DNA from: Halobacterium jilantaiense
GTDB lineage: Archaea > Halobacteriota > Halobacteria > Halobacteriales > Halobacteriaceae
Assembly: GCF_900110535.1 (NCBI RefSeq)
Contig: NZ_FOJA01000001.1
Location: 1,054,001 to 1,118,000 of the forward strand
Reading direction: 5' to 3'
DNA: 64,000 nt
A model generated the notes under the pieces. That model ran no database searches, had not been told where the DNA came from, and saw only the letters and a list, made by a program, of their open reading frames with translations. The translations under genes and the position numbers were made by a program. This document shows, one piece after another, positions 25,944 through 39,401 of this stretch (positions are counted from its first letter, which is position 1; each line of letters begins with the position of its first letter).

Positions 25944-26894
25944 ATGGCGGTCACGATAAGCATCGAAGTTGAGTTGGCGTGGGGCGTCCACGACATCGAC
26001 GAGCGCGCACACCTGAGCGCGGACGGCGGCCCCGAGCGCCGCGCGCTCCGGCGGCTCCTCGACCACTGCGACCAGGTCGGCGTCCCGGTCTCGTTCGACG
26101 TGGTCGGTCACCTGCTGGAGGGAGACTGCGACGGTGACCACGACGGCCCGCACCGGGACGGCTGGTTCGACGCGGACCCGGGGACCGACCCCGAGCGCGC
26201 GCCGCTGTTCTACGCGCCCGACGCCGTCCGGGAGATACGGGACCGGTCGGCCGGCCACGAACTCTGCACGCACACGTACTCGCATCTCGTCTGCGGGCCG
26301 GCCGACGCGGAGACGGTCGGTTGGGAGCTCGACCGCGCACAGGACGGCCTGCGGGCCCTCACGGGCTCGGAGACGATGTCCATCGTCCCGCCGAGACACA
26401 GCGAGCCGGACGCCGAGACGCTCCGCGACGCCGGCATCGAGATTACGCGCGTGTCGCGGGACACGAGCGGTAACGGGAAGGCGGCGCGAGCCCGCGAACT
26501 CGTCGTCGGCCCGCACCCCGTCTTCGAGCCGCGGCTCGTGGACGGCGTCGTGGAGACGTACTGCACGTCGTACCCGTCGCTGGTCTCGTCGACACTGCCG
26601 TCCGGGCAGCGCGCGCCGCCAGCCCCCTTCCGCGCGCTCCCCGTCGGGGTGCGGCAGGCGCTCCACCGCCGGTACCTCTCCCGGGCGGTCGACGCAGCCG
26701 TCGAGAGCGACGGCGACTGCCACCTCTGGTGTCACCTCTACGACCTCGCGAACGACGCGCAGTGGCCGCCCGTCCGGGACTTCCTCACCGAACTCGCGAA
26801 CCGCCGGGACCGCGGCGAGGTCGAGGCGTTGACGATGGCGGCGCTGAACGACCGGGTTCGGGCGCGCTCGCGAGCGGCGGTCGCGGACGACTGA
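25944..26894 (+). CDS. Polysaccharide deacetylase-like protein
   Basis: 316 residues resembling the NodB-homology fold. The second metal motif HTYSH is near residue 110. The first motif, normally with an Asp (as in IDVE), reads ISIEVELAWG, so the catalytic Asp may be replaced by Glu; activity is therefore uncertain. The rest (PPRHSEPDAETLRDAGIE) follows the family. It is divergent from a GT4 glycosyltransferase 129 bases away, consistent with a glycan-modifying role. No signal peptide is seen. Confidence 0.75.
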   Translation: MAVTISIEVELAWGVHDIDERAHLSADGGPERRALRRLLDHCDQVGVPVSFDVVGHLLEGDCDGDHDGPHRDGWFDADPGTDPERAPLFYAPDAVREIRDRSAGHELCTHTYSHLVCGPADAETVGWELDRAQDGLRALTGSETMSIVPPRHSEPDAETLRDAGIEITRVSRDTSGNGKAARARELVVGPHPVFEPRLVDGVVETYCTSYPSLVSSTLPSGQRAPPAPFRALPVGVRQALHRRYLSRAVDAAVESDGDCHLWCHLYDLANDAQWPPVRDFLTELANRRDRGEVEALTMAALNDRVRARSRAAVADD

Positions 26895-26954
26895 GCCGAC
26901 GCCTCGCAGTTCCGCGACCCGAACCGATAACCGCACCAGCGACCACGTGAGTGT

Positions 26955-28748
26955 ATGGCGTACGACATCGAGCGGTACCTCAACATCAGGGGGGCCGGCG
27001 GGCCGTCGCTCGGGCCGAACGGCGAACTCGCGTTCACGCTGGACACGACGGGCACGACGCAGGTATGGCGCGTCGACGAGCCCGAAGCGTGGCCGGACCA
27101 GCTGACGTTCCACGACGAGCGCGTGACGTGGGCGTCGTTCTCTCCCACCAGAGCGGAGCTCGTCTACGGCATGGACGAGGGCGGCGACGAGTTCACGCAG
27201 CTGTACCGGCTGTCGGCGGACGGCAGCGAGGACGTGCCGCTCACCGACTTCCCCGAGGCGAAGCACAACTGGGGCGGCTGGAGCCACGACGGCGACCGCT
27301 TCGCGTACGCGGCGAACCGCCGCGACCAGAGCCAGTTCGACGTCTACGTGCAGGGCCGCGACGAGACCGGGGAGGACGCCGACCTCGTGCTGGAGGGCGA
27401 CGACATGGACTGGCCGAGCCCGGCCGGCTGGTCGCCGAGCGACGACCGCCTGCTGGTCGCGGACACCCACTCGAACTTCGACGAGGACCTCTACGTGCTG
27501 GACCTCGAATCGGGCGAGCTGACGCACGCGACCCCGTTCGAGGCCGACACCCGGTTCTCGTCGGTGGCGTGGGCACCCGACGGCGACGGCGTCTACGTCT
27601 CCACGGACCACGAGGCTGACACGCGCTACCTCGGGCTGCTCGACCCCGAGACGGGCGACATCGAGCGGGTCGCCGACGGCGACGGCTGGTCTATCGAGGC
27701 CGTCTCCACCGACCACGAGACGGGGCGGCTGGCGTACGTCCGGAACCGCGACGGCTACAGCGAACTCACCGTCGCCGCAGCGGACGGCACGAGCCTCGAC
27801 GAGTATCCGGAGCCCGACCTCCCCGACGGCGTCGTCATGGGGCTCTCGTGGGGGCCCGACGGCGACGAGCTGGCGGTCGCCGTCTCGGGCGCGACCGAGA
27901 ACCAGAACCTCCACGTCTTCGACGTGGAATCGGGGTCGAGCGAGCGCTGGACGCGCGCGTCGACGGCCGGCATCCCGAAGTCGACGTTCCGCGACCCCGA
28001 ACTCGTCCACTACGAGAGCTTCGACGGGCTGGAGATTCCCGCCTTCCTCACGCTCCCCGAGGGCGACGGCCCCCACCCGGTCGTCGTGGACTTCCACGGC
28101 GGGCCCGAGGCCCAGCGCCGGCCGTTCTTCACGTCCCTGCGCCAGTACTTCGTGAACAACGGCTACGCCGTCTTCGAACCGAACGTCCGCGGCTCCTCCG
28201 GCTACGGGAAGGAGTACATGAACCTCGACAACGTCCGGAACCGGATGGACTCGGTCGCGGACGGCAAGGCCGGCGTCGAGTGGCTCGCCGACCGCGACGA
28301 CGTCGACGAGGACCGCGTCGTCGCCTACGGCGGCTCCTACGGCGGCTTCATGGTGCTGGCGTCGCTCACCGAGTACCCCGACCTCTGGGCGGCCGGCGTC
28401 GACATCGTCGGCATCGCGAACTTCGTCACGTTCCTCGAGAACACGGGCGACTGGCGGCGCGAACACCGCGAAGCCGAGTACGGTAGCCTCGACGAGGACC
28501 GCGAGTTCCTCGAATCCATCAGCCCGACGAGCAACGCCGACCAGATTCGGTCGCCGCTGCTCGTGCTGCACGGCGCGAACGACCCCCGGGTGCCGGTCGG
28601 CGAGGCCGAACGCATCGTCGAGCAGGCGAGCGAACACGTCCCCGTCGAGAAACTCGTCTTCGAGGACGAGGGCCACGGCTTCTCGAAGCGCGAGAACCAG
28701 ATCACGGCCTACTCGACGGTGGTCGAGTTCCTCGACGAACACGTGTGA
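26955..28748 (+). CDS. S9 family prolyl oligopeptidase-like peptidase
   Basis: 597 residues. An N-terminal beta-propeller (WD40/PD40-like repeats such as SWGPDGDELAVAVSG) occupies roughly residues 20-340 and a C-terminal alpha/beta hydrolase follows. The catalytic triad is visible: Ser461 in GGSYGGF, Asp543 in GANDPR, His574 in EGHGF. These enzymes cut short peptides or acyl-amino acids. No signal peptide, so cytoplasmic. The length is normal for the family. Confidence 0.92.
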   Translation: MAYDIERYLNIRGAGGPSLGPNGELAFTLDTTGTTQVWRVDEPEAWPDQLTFHDERVTWASFSPTRAELVYGMDEGGDEFTQLYRLSADGSEDVPLTDFPEAKHNWGGWSHDGDRFAYAANRRDQSQFDVYVQGRDETGEDADLVLEGDDMDWPSPAGWSPSDDRLLVADTHSNFDEDLYVLDLESGELTHATPFEADTRFSSVAWAPDGDGVYVSTDHEADTRYLGLLDPETGDIERVADGDGWSIEAVSTDHETGRLAYVRNRDGYSELTVAAADGTSLDEYPEPDLPDGVVMGLSWGPDGDELAVAVSGATENQNLHVFDVESGSSERWTRASTAGIPKSTFRDPELVHYESFDGLEIPAFLTLPEGDGPHPVVVDFHGGPEAQRRPFFTSLRQYFVNNGYAVFEPNVRGSSGYGKEYMNLDNVRNRMDSVADGKAGVEWLADRDDVDEDRVVAYGGSYGGFMVLASLTEYPDLWAAGVDIVGIANFVTFLENTGDWRREHREAEYGSLDEDREFLESISPTSNADQIRSPLLVLHGANDPRVPVGEAERIVEQASEHVPVEKLVFEDEGHGFSKRENQITAYSTVVEFLDEHV

Positions 28749-28801
28749 CGCGATGAGAACGCCCGCTACAGACTAGTGCGACGAGCCACTACAGACGCGT
28801 G

Positions 28802-29869
28802 ATGCACGCGACCGCGCTCGGCGTCCTCCCGGCAGTCGCGTACGCCGTCAGCCGCCTGACCGCCAGCCTCGCGACCCGGACGCCGGACCGGACGCTCGCC
28901 GCGACCCGGCTGCGGCGCGCGAACCGACTCCTCCAGGTCGCCGTCGCGCTCGCCGGCGTCGCGCTCGCGACTGACTCCCTGCTCGACGACGCAGTCGTCG
29001 CCGCCGTCCCCGGACCCACCGCGCTCGGCGTGCTCGCGGGGCTCGCGGGGACGGTCGTCGTCGGCGGCGTCGCGCCCGCGCTCGCCGTCCACCTCGGGTC
29101 CCGGCCCGCGTGGGCGGCCGTCACGCGCGCCGCGCCCGACTACGGCCGCGCAGTGCGGCGCTACCTCCTGTTCGTGACTGTGCTCACCGCGCCCGCGTTC
29201 GCCGTCGTCGGCGTCTGGCTCGCCGCGCCGTCGGGCCTGCCCGGGCTCGCCGCGGTCGCACTCGCCGCGCTCGCGCTCGCCGCTGGCCTCCCAGTGCTGG
29301 CGGCCCGCCACGCCGGCGTCCGCGAACCGACCGAGCGAGAGCGAGCGTGCGTTCCGGAGTGCGCCCGCGGCCTCCGGGTGCGCGTCGTCGACACGAGCCG
29401 GTCGCCGGTCGCGAACGCGCTCGCCGCCGGCGCGCTCCCCGGCTACCGGTACGTCTTCGTCACGGACGCGCTGTTCGCCACGCTCGACGACGACGCCGTG
29501 GCCGCCGTCGTCGCCCACGAGGCCGGCCACCACCGCCGCGCCCACGTCGCCGTGCGCTTCCTCGCCGTCGGCGGTGCGCTCGCCCCGGTGTTCCTCGCGG
29601 CCGGCGGTATCCTCCCCGGCGTCCTCGCGCCGGCCGTCGCGTCAGTCGTCCTGCTGCTCGCGGCCGGACCAGTCGTCCGGTGGACAGAGTTCGACGCCGA
29701 CGACTACGCCGCCCGTCACACGTCCCCGGTGGCGATGGAGCGCGCGCTCGCGACCCTCGCCGCCCGCGGCCTGCTCGCCGAGGACCGCGGCCGCCTCGTC
29801 GGCCTCGTCTCCCTGCACCCCTCGGTCGACGACCGCCGCGGCCGACTCCAAGACCACAATCCTCATTGA
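28802..29869 (+). CDS. M48 family membrane metallopeptidase
   Basis: 355 residues with several membrane helices before and after the catalytic segment. The zinc motif is HEAGHH with His239, Glu240 and His243; a third ligand Glu lies in the following TEFDADDYAARH region. M48 (HtpX/Ste24-like) proteins degrade or process membrane proteins. The ATG at 28802 follows a GTG at 28799 that could also serve. It overlaps no gene but is tightly followed by the flippase-like gene, so cotranscription is likely. Confidence 0.85.
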   Translation: MHATALGVLPAVAYAVSRLTASLATRTPDRTLAATRLRRANRLLQVAVALAGVALATDSLLDDAVVAAVPGPTALGVLAGLAGTVVVGGVAPALAVHLGSRPAWAAVTRAAPDYGRAVRRYLLFVTVLTAPAFAVVGVWLAAPSGLPGLAAVALAALALAAGLPVLAARHAGVREPTERERACVPECARGLRVRVVDTSRSPVANALAAGALPGYRYVFVTDALFATLDDDAVAAVVAHEAGHHRRAHVAVRFLAVGGALAPVFLAAGGILPGVLAPAVASVVLLLAAGPVVRWTEFDADDYAARHTSPVAMERALATLAARGLLAEDRGRLVGLVSLHPSVDDRRGRLQDHNPH

Positions 29870-29891
29870 CGGGTCGCGTGACCGAGTCGGT

Positions 29892-30911
29892 GTGGAGTTC
29901 CAGCGCCGTCAGGCCGCCGCCCGGTTCGGGGTCGCCGCCGCCGTCGTCGCAGCGCTCGTCTACGGCGTCGGCTGGCGGCGCGTCCTCTCGAATCTCGCGG
30001 CGGCGGACCTCTCGCTGTTCGTGCCGGCCGTCGTCGCGTCCCTCGCGGGGATGCTGGTGTCCGCCGAAGGCGTCCGGGTCGCCATCGGCGTGTCGCGCCG
30101 GTCGCCGGACGCCAGCCGCACCCGGTACGCCGCCCTCGCCGGGATGTTCGTCCGGTCGGTGCTGCCCGCCGGAAACGTCGGAAAGGGCGCGTTCGTCGCG
30201 TACACGGTGAGCCGCGGCGAGACGACATCCGCAAGCCAGGGGCTCGCGGGGGCCGCGAGCTGGGAGTTCCTGAACATGCTCGCGTCCGCCGGGGTCGCGT
30301 CGGTCGGCCTGCTCGGCGTCGTCGCGACCGGCCGGGACGCCGGGGACGCACCGCTCGTCCTCGGGGCGTTCGCCGCGCTACTCGCGCTCGCCGTCGGCTC
30401 GCTGAGTTTCGCCGTGCAGCGCCGCGACCTCGTGGTCAGCGTCGTGCTCTGGGCCGCCCGGGTCGGTCGCCGCACGCTCGGCCGGCTGGCACCCCGGCTG
30501 GACACGTCGCTGTCCCGGGAGCGCGTCCGGTCGACGCTCGACGTCTTCCTCGGCAACATCGGCGCACTCGTCAAGGACCGCCGCCGGCTCGTCGTCGCCC
30601 TGCTGGCCGCCCACGTCACGTGGCTGCTCGGCGTAGTGCCGCTGTACCTCTGCCTGGAGGCCGTCGGTCTCGCCGTCGCGCCGTCGGTCGTCCTCGTGGC
30701 GATGCCGCTGGCCGGGTTCGCGCTCGCCGTCCCCGTTCCCGGCGGCATCGGGCCGATGGACGCCGCGCTCGGCGGCATCGTCGCCGTGCTCACGGGCTAC
30801 TCGCTGAGCGCGCTCGCGTCGGCGCTCGTGCTGTTCCGGGTGGCGACGTACGGCACACAGGTGACAGTCGGCGGGCTGGCGCTGTGGCGGCTGCAGACGG
30901 CGTTCAGATGA
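29892..30911 (+). CDS. Flippase-like (lysylphosphatidylglycerol synthase TM-region family) protein
   Basis: 339 residues with about eight membrane helices. The segments GMFVRSVLPAGNVGKGAFVAYTVSR and PLAGFALAVPVPGGIGPMDAALG match the UPF0104/LPG synthetase TM family. Members are thought to move lipids or lipid-linked sugars across the membrane; archaeal members are untested. A GTG at 29892 (MEFQRRQAAARFG) is the most natural start, since the in-frame upstream sequence belongs to the M48 gene. It ends inside the convergent egsA, overlapping by 8 bases. Confidence 0.82.
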   Translation: MEFQRRQAAARFGVAAAVVAALVYGVGWRRVLSNLAAADLSLFVPAVVASLAGMLVSAEGVRVAIGVSRRSPDASRTRYAALAGMFVRSVLPAGNVGKGAFVAYTVSRGETTSASQGLAGAASWEFLNMLASAGVASVGLLGVVATGRDAGDAPLVLGAFAALLALAVGSLSFAVQRRDLVVSVVLWAARVGRRTLGRLAPRLDTSLSRERVRSTLDVFLGNIGALVKDRRRLVVALLAAHVTWLLGVVPLYLCLEAVGLAVAPSVVLVAMPLAGFALAVPVPGGIGPMDAALGGIVAVLTGYSLSALASALVLFRVATYGTQVTVGGLALWRLQTAFR

Positions 30912-31962
30912 CGCCCGTCCGCGTCGCTGCCTCGCGGGCCGCGGCCTCGCTGATGCCGGAGCCGAGAATCGTGTAGCGGTCCCGAATCTCGTGGGCGGAA
31001 GTGAGCGCCTCCAGCACTTCTTCCTCGGAGATGCCGAGTTCGTCGGCCGTGGTCGGCGCGTCGAGGCTCGCGAGCGCGTCCCGCACGGCCATCCACTGCC
31101 CCTCCTGACCGGAGTGGAGATACTCGGAGAGGATGGAGCCGACACCGACCTGGTGGCCGTGCAGCGCCTTCCCCGGCGCAATGCGGTCGAGCTGGTGGCT
31201 GAACAGGTGTTCGCTGCCCGACGCGGGCCGCGAGGAGTCCGCGATAGACATCGCGACGCCGGAGGAGACGAGGGCCTTCACGACGACCCACGCAGACTCC
31301 TCCAGTTCGGGCTTGATGTTCGCGGCGTTGTCCACGAGCATCTCCGCGGTCATCTGGGAGAGCGCGCCCGCGTACTCGCTGTACGGGACGTTCTGGAGGC
31401 GGTTCGCCAGCCGCCAGTCCTTCACCGCGGTGTAGTTGGAGATGATGTCCGCACAGCCCGCGGTCGTCAGTTCCCACGGCGCGTCCGCGATGACGCCGGT
31501 GTCAGCGATGACCGCCAGCGGCGGCGCGGCGGACACCGAGTGCCGGGTGTCGCCCTCCGGGACCGAACCCCGGCCGGAGACGATGCCGTCGTGGCTCGCG
31601 GCGGTCGGCACGCTCACGAACCCGACGTTCAGGTGGTCGCTGGCCATCTTCGCGATGTCGATGGCTTTCCCCCCGCCGACCCCGACGAGGTAGCCGGGCT
31701 CGACGCGCTCGGCCACGTCGAGGACGCGCTCGACGGAGTCGAAGGTCGCCTCTTCGACGACGACGTACTCGGGGTCGTCCCCGACGGCCTCGAACTGCGC
31801 GACGACGTTCTCAGCGGCCACCGTCTTCGGCGTCGGACTCGTCACCACGAGCGGCCGCCCCGTCAGGTGGGTGTCGCGGACGACCTCCACCGCGTCGTCG
31901 AGGACGCCGTGCCCGACGACGACGTTCCGCGGGAGGCGAATCCACGTCGACTTCTCGAACAT
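30904..31962 (-). CDS. egsA: sn-Glycerol-1-phosphate dehydrogenase
   Basis: Makes sn-glycerol-1-phosphate, the stereospecific backbone of archaeal ether lipids, from dihydroxyacetone phosphate. 352 residues. NAD-binding GGGKAIDIAK (about 99-108), and metal-ligand region TAASHDGIVSGRGS plus HGHQVGVGS, are typical of the EgsA/AraM family. The start at 31962 (MFEKSTWIRLPRNVV) matches family proteins; a longer frame upstream is not supported. It is convergent with the flippase-like gene and ends 8 bases inside it. Confidence 0.95.
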   Translation of the reverse strand: MFEKSTWIRLPRNVVVGHGVLDDAVEVVRDTHLTGRPLVVTSPTPKTVAAENVVAQFEAVGDDPEYVVVEEATFDSVERVLDVAERVEPGYLVGVGGGKAIDIAKMASDHLNVGFVSVPTAASHDGIVSGRGSVPEGDTRHSVSAAPPLAVIADTGVIADAPWELTTAGCADIISNYTAVKDWRLANRLQNVPYSEYAGALSQMTAEMLVDNAANIKPELEESAWVVVKALVSSGVAMSIADSSRPASGSEHLFSHQLDRIAPGKALHGHQVGVGSILSEYLHSGQEGQWMAVRDALASLDAPTTADELGISEEEVLEALTSAHEIRDRYTILGSGISEAAAREAATRTGVI

Positions 31963-32037
31963 GCTCGACCCTCCCTCGGGGACGAGTAAAAACCTACTCG
32001 TCGGCGAGTCCCGCCAGCGCAGCGCCGGCGACGACAC

Positions 32038-33027
32038 TCAGACCGTGTCCAGCACGTCCAGCAGCCGCTCCTCCGTCTCGCGGTCGGGACCGTTGTCCTC
32101 GCCCGTCAGCCCGTGCTCGCGGTGAGACTCGACGGTGCGTTCCATCGCCTCGGCGAGCGGCGTCGACTCGTAGCCCAACTCCGCGACTTTGGTGGTGTCC
32201 AGCAGATGGGGGTGGTCGCGGTACAGCGGGAAGTCGTCGGGTTCGAGGTCGACGATGGAGAGCTCCCGAGGGCTCGTGTACGAGCGCTCGACGCTCGTGC
32301 CGAGGGCGTCCGCTATCAGGTCGAGCATGCGGTCGAGCGTGACGGCGTTGCGGTCGCCGACGTTGTACGCCTCGCCCGGCTCGCCTTCCTCGGCGACGAC
32401 CCGGAGGCCCTGCGCCACGTCCTCGGCGTAGACGCGCTGCCAGAGGTTCGTGCCGTCCCCGGGCACGACGACCTCGTCGTACTCGGCGACCCGGTCGACC
32501 CAGTACGCGAGGCGCTCGGTGTAGTCGTGGGGGCCGTAGACGACCGGCGGCCGCACCGACATCGCGTTCACTCCGCGGTCCGCGGCCTGGAAGACGATGC
32601 GGTCGCCGGCCGCCTTCCGCGCGCCGTACGTCTCCGGCGAGTCGTCGGTCGCCGCCTCGGCCGAGCAGGACTCCAGAGCGGTCTCTCCCTCGCGCTTCGG
32701 CACGTCCTCGTCGGCGTACGCCGCGCCGCTGGAGATGTAGACGTAGGCGTCGACGCCGCTGAAAATCTCCGTCGCCGACTCGACGTCTCGCGGCTTGTAC
32801 GCGACGCAGTCGAAGACCGCGTCGGGCTCAACCTCGCGCTTCGCTTGGAGGAGGTCCCGGCGCTCGGTCCGGTCGCCCTCCACCCGGGCGACGCGGTCGT
32901 CCTCGGCGAACGGGTCGTCGTGGTTCCCGCGGTTGAACGTCGTCACGTCGTAGCCGTGGTCGAGCAGTTCCGCGACGAGGTGGCGGCCGATGAACCGCGT
33001 GCCGCCGACGACGAGTGCCGTGTCCAT
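32038..33027 (-). CDS. NAD-dependent epimerase/dehydratase (extended SDR)
   Basis: 329 residues. The Rossmann motif GGTRFIGRHL is at residues 8-17. The catalytic region is SSGAAYADEDVP followed by YGARKAAGDR, giving the Ser/Tyr-x3-Lys triad. The overall layout resembles CSP41-like SDRs or nucleotide-sugar epimerases. Substrate unknown; some relatives bind RNA. The start at 33027 gives MDTALVVGG. It is followed downstream by egsA, 75 bases from its stop, on the same strand. Confidence 0.85.
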   Translation of the reverse strand: MDTALVVGGTRFIGRHLVAELLDHGYDVTTFNRGNHDDPFAEDDRVARVEGDRTERRDLLQAKREVEPDAVFDCVAYKPRDVESATEIFSGVDAYVYISSGAAYADEDVPKREGETALESCSAEAATDDSPETYGARKAAGDRIVFQAADRGVNAMSVRPPVVYGPHDYTERLAYWVDRVAEYDEVVVPGDGTNLWQRVYAEDVAQGLRVVAEEGEPGEAYNVGDRNAVTLDRMLDLIADALGTSVERSYTSPRELSIVDLEPDDFPLYRDHPHLLDTTKVAELGYESTPLAEAMERTVESHREHGLTGEDNGPDRETEERLLDVLDTV

Positions 33028-33173
33028 GCTCGCACGGTTGACTCCTGACCAAAAAGCCGTATCGAATGGGGAACTGGGACCCCACGAGGGCTGCGCTCGC
33101 GGACCGCTCGTCCGGTGTCGGCAGTGAGCCGGGTGCGGGCTTTTAGTCGGTGGCGAGTCGAAAACCGAACACC

Positions 33174-33590
33174 GTGACGTATTCGCGCTCAGACGAGAAC
33201 CGGCGGACTGCCGTCGCCATCGGTGTCGCCGCCGGGCTCGCGTCCCTCGTCGGTCTCCTCGGCTCCGACATACCCCTGACCGCCGACCAGCCGTTCGTCC
33301 TCGTGGCCGCGCTCGCAGCGACGAGTCTCGGCGTCGGCAGCGTCGGGACAGTGTCGTGGTACCTGTTCGTCGAACAGTCCCTGCTGGTGCCCGCAGTGGC
33401 CGGGTTCGGGTACGTCGGCGTCGTGACTGCCGGCGTGTTCCTCGGTCAGCAGCCGGCGGCCGTCGAGACGCTGTTGACCAAGTGGCTCTACGCCGCTGGC
33501 GTCGTCCTCGCTGGTGGAGCAGTCGAGTACGCTGTTCGCCGCGGGGTACAGCGGGCCGTCGGCCGACTCGGGCCGAGACCGCTGCACTAG
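33174..33590 (+). CDS. Small membrane protein, unknown
   Basis: 138 residues with four hydrophobic helices (about 14-32, 42-62, 68-92 and 108-125). No family is recognised. A GTG at 33174 gives MTYSRSDENRRTAV, a charged N-terminus before the first helix; another GTG 24 bases upstream is possible. Convergent with the following secreted-protein genes. It could be a membrane anchor or a small transporter subunit. Confidence 0.6.
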   Translation: MTYSRSDENRRTAVAIGVAAGLASLVGLLGSDIPLTADQPFVLVAALAATSLGVGSVGTVSWYLFVEQSLLVPAVAGFGYVGVVTAGVFLGQQPAAVETLLTKWLYAAGVVLAGGAVEYAVRRGVQRAVGRLGPRPLH

Positions 33591-33614
33591 GGCGGCCCGG
33601 GTGCGACAGCGTGG

Positions 33615-34202
33615 CTATTCGACAGTGAACGGCGCGACCAGCGACACCGTCGCGTCGCCGATGTCGGCGGTCGCAGCGAACGCGTACTCGCCCGGGTCGA
33701 GGTCCTTCGGGCCGCCGTAGACGCGGTCGCCGTCGGTGTCGACGGTGGCGTCGCCGACGCCCACGCGCCACTGGAGGCGCTCCCCGGACGCGAGCACGAC
33801 CCAGGGTTCGATGGTCGGCTCCTGGTCGACGCGCGCCCAGCCGCCGTCTTTCTCGCGGTAGACCCCCCAGTCGTAGGGGTTCAGGCCGACCGACTCGGTG
33901 TCCTCGGTGACGAGCGTCAGTTCGAGGACCTCGCCCGAAGTCAGGCGGTCGGCGTTCTGGCCGAAGGAGACGCCGCGGTCGCCCCCCTCGCCCGCGCAGA
34001 CGGTCGCGTCCGCGGAGTCGTGGATGGCCGGACAGGACCGTCCGTGGTCGGCGAGCGCGTCGCCGTCGCCTCGCGTCGCCGAGTCACGCTGCGTCGTGGA
34101 CTCGTCCCGCGTCGCCGGTTCGTCGCCGTCGGAGACGGCGCGGCCGAGGCAGCCGGTCGTCGCGACCAGGCCGGCGGTCGCGAGGAACGCTCTTCGCTTC
34201 AT
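33615..34202 (-). CDS. Secreted lipoprotein, paralog of the next gene
   Basis: 195 residues. MKRRAFLATAGLVATTGC gives a Tat-type signal and lipobox Cys18. An Asp/Thr-rich linker precedes a single beta domain ending PGEYAFAATADIGDATVSLVAPFTVE. The body contains GVYREKDGGWARV, which parallels AVYRSTSDGWRTV in the next gene, so the two are diverged duplicates. Function unknown. It lies 55 bases from the paralog on the same strand. Confidence 0.7.
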   Translation of the reverse strand: MKRRAFLATAGLVATTGCLGRAVSDGDEPATRDESTTQRDSATRGDGDALADHGRSCPAIHDSADATVCAGEGGDRGVSFGQNADRLTSGEVLELTLVTEDTESVGLNPYDWGVYREKDGGWARVDQEPTIEPWVVLASGERLQWRVGVGDATVDTDGDRVYGGPKDLDPGEYAFAATADIGDATVSLVAPFTVE

Positions 34203-34257
34203 AGATACACGAAGTGCAGCCACGTAAGAAGGCTTTGTGTGGGCTGAAACGACAGTT

Positions 34258-34767
34258 TCACCCCACGACGGCGAACCGGGCGACCGACTCGAACCGGGTG
34301 CCGTCGCGACGCCCTCGGGCGACGAACGCGTGCTCGCCCGGTTCGACGTCGACGGGACCGACGTACCGGGTCTGCGTGGAGAACGTGCCGACGCCACCGG
34401 ACGCGTCGCGGCCGTCGTCGAGCAGGAGGACCCAGCCGGTCTCCCCGCTCGCGTCGAGCGTTCTGGACGCGCCACCGGGACCGGCCGCGACAGTCCTCCA
34501 CCCGTCGCTGGTCGACCGGTAGACCGCCCAGTCGCCGGTCTCGACGTCGATTCGGGTGTCGGCCTCGTTCGTGGCGACGAACTCGGGGTTCGGGCCGCCG
34601 GCGGGGACCGTCCCGGGCCCGGACAGCGAGAGCGCGTCCGCGCAGGCAGCGCCGGTGCGTCCCGTGACGACCGCGCAGCGCGACCGGCGGGACGCCCCGC
34701 CGGTGAGCGACACCAGCCCCACCCCGAGCACGCCGAGCGCAGCCCGGCGCGTCACCTTCTCGGTCAC
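34258..34767 (-). CDS. Putative exported protein, paralog of the previous gene
   Basis: 169 residues with a GTG start at 34767 (TEKVTRRAALGVLGVGLVSL). Residues 5-21 look like a Tat-type signal, but there is no lipobox Cys, so it may be secreted or membrane-anchored. The C-terminal domain (GPVDVEPGEHAFVARGRRDG) matches the paralog at 33615-34202. A longer start at 34791 exists. Function unknown. Confidence 0.65.
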   Translation of the reverse strand: MTEKVTRRAALGVLGVGLVSLTGGASRRSRCAVVTGRTGAACADALSLSGPGTVPAGGPNPEFVATNEADTRIDVETGDWAVYRSTSDGWRTVAAGPGGASRTLDASGETGWVLLLDDGRDASGGVGTFSTQTRYVGPVDVEPGEHAFVARGRRDGTRFESVARFAVVG

Positions 34768-34849
34768 GGACCCGACTACACCACCCCCCACAAAAGCCGT
34801 GGCGCGGACTCAAATCGCAGTTTGAGTCAGCGCAGTCCCCGGTTCCGGG

Positions 34850-39316
<4,467 letters not shown>

Positions 39317-39333
39317 GTGCGAATCAGTCGCAC
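39317..39333. promoter_or_regulatory. Inverted repeat between gltB promoter and start
   Basis: GTGCGA and TCGCAC pair around a 5-base spacer directly before the gltB ATG on the minus strand, downstream of the TATA-like box at 39341-39346. It would overlap the transcription start of a leaderless transcript. A nitrogen-responsive repressor site is possible but untested. Confidence 0.35.
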
Positions 39334-39401
39334 ACGAGGATAAGACGCTACCCCTGAATGACTAAATACGACCGAAGTGTGACTAAGGGTGTATAAGGTC
39401 G

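Noticed and set aside
24747-28742. A 1331-residue open frame on the minus strand
   Set aside because: Its first 970 or so residues run antisense through the S9 peptidase and deacetylase genes and are Val/Arg/Asp-rich without family resemblance. Only the last 355 residues, from ATG 25814, are a real glycosyltransferase.
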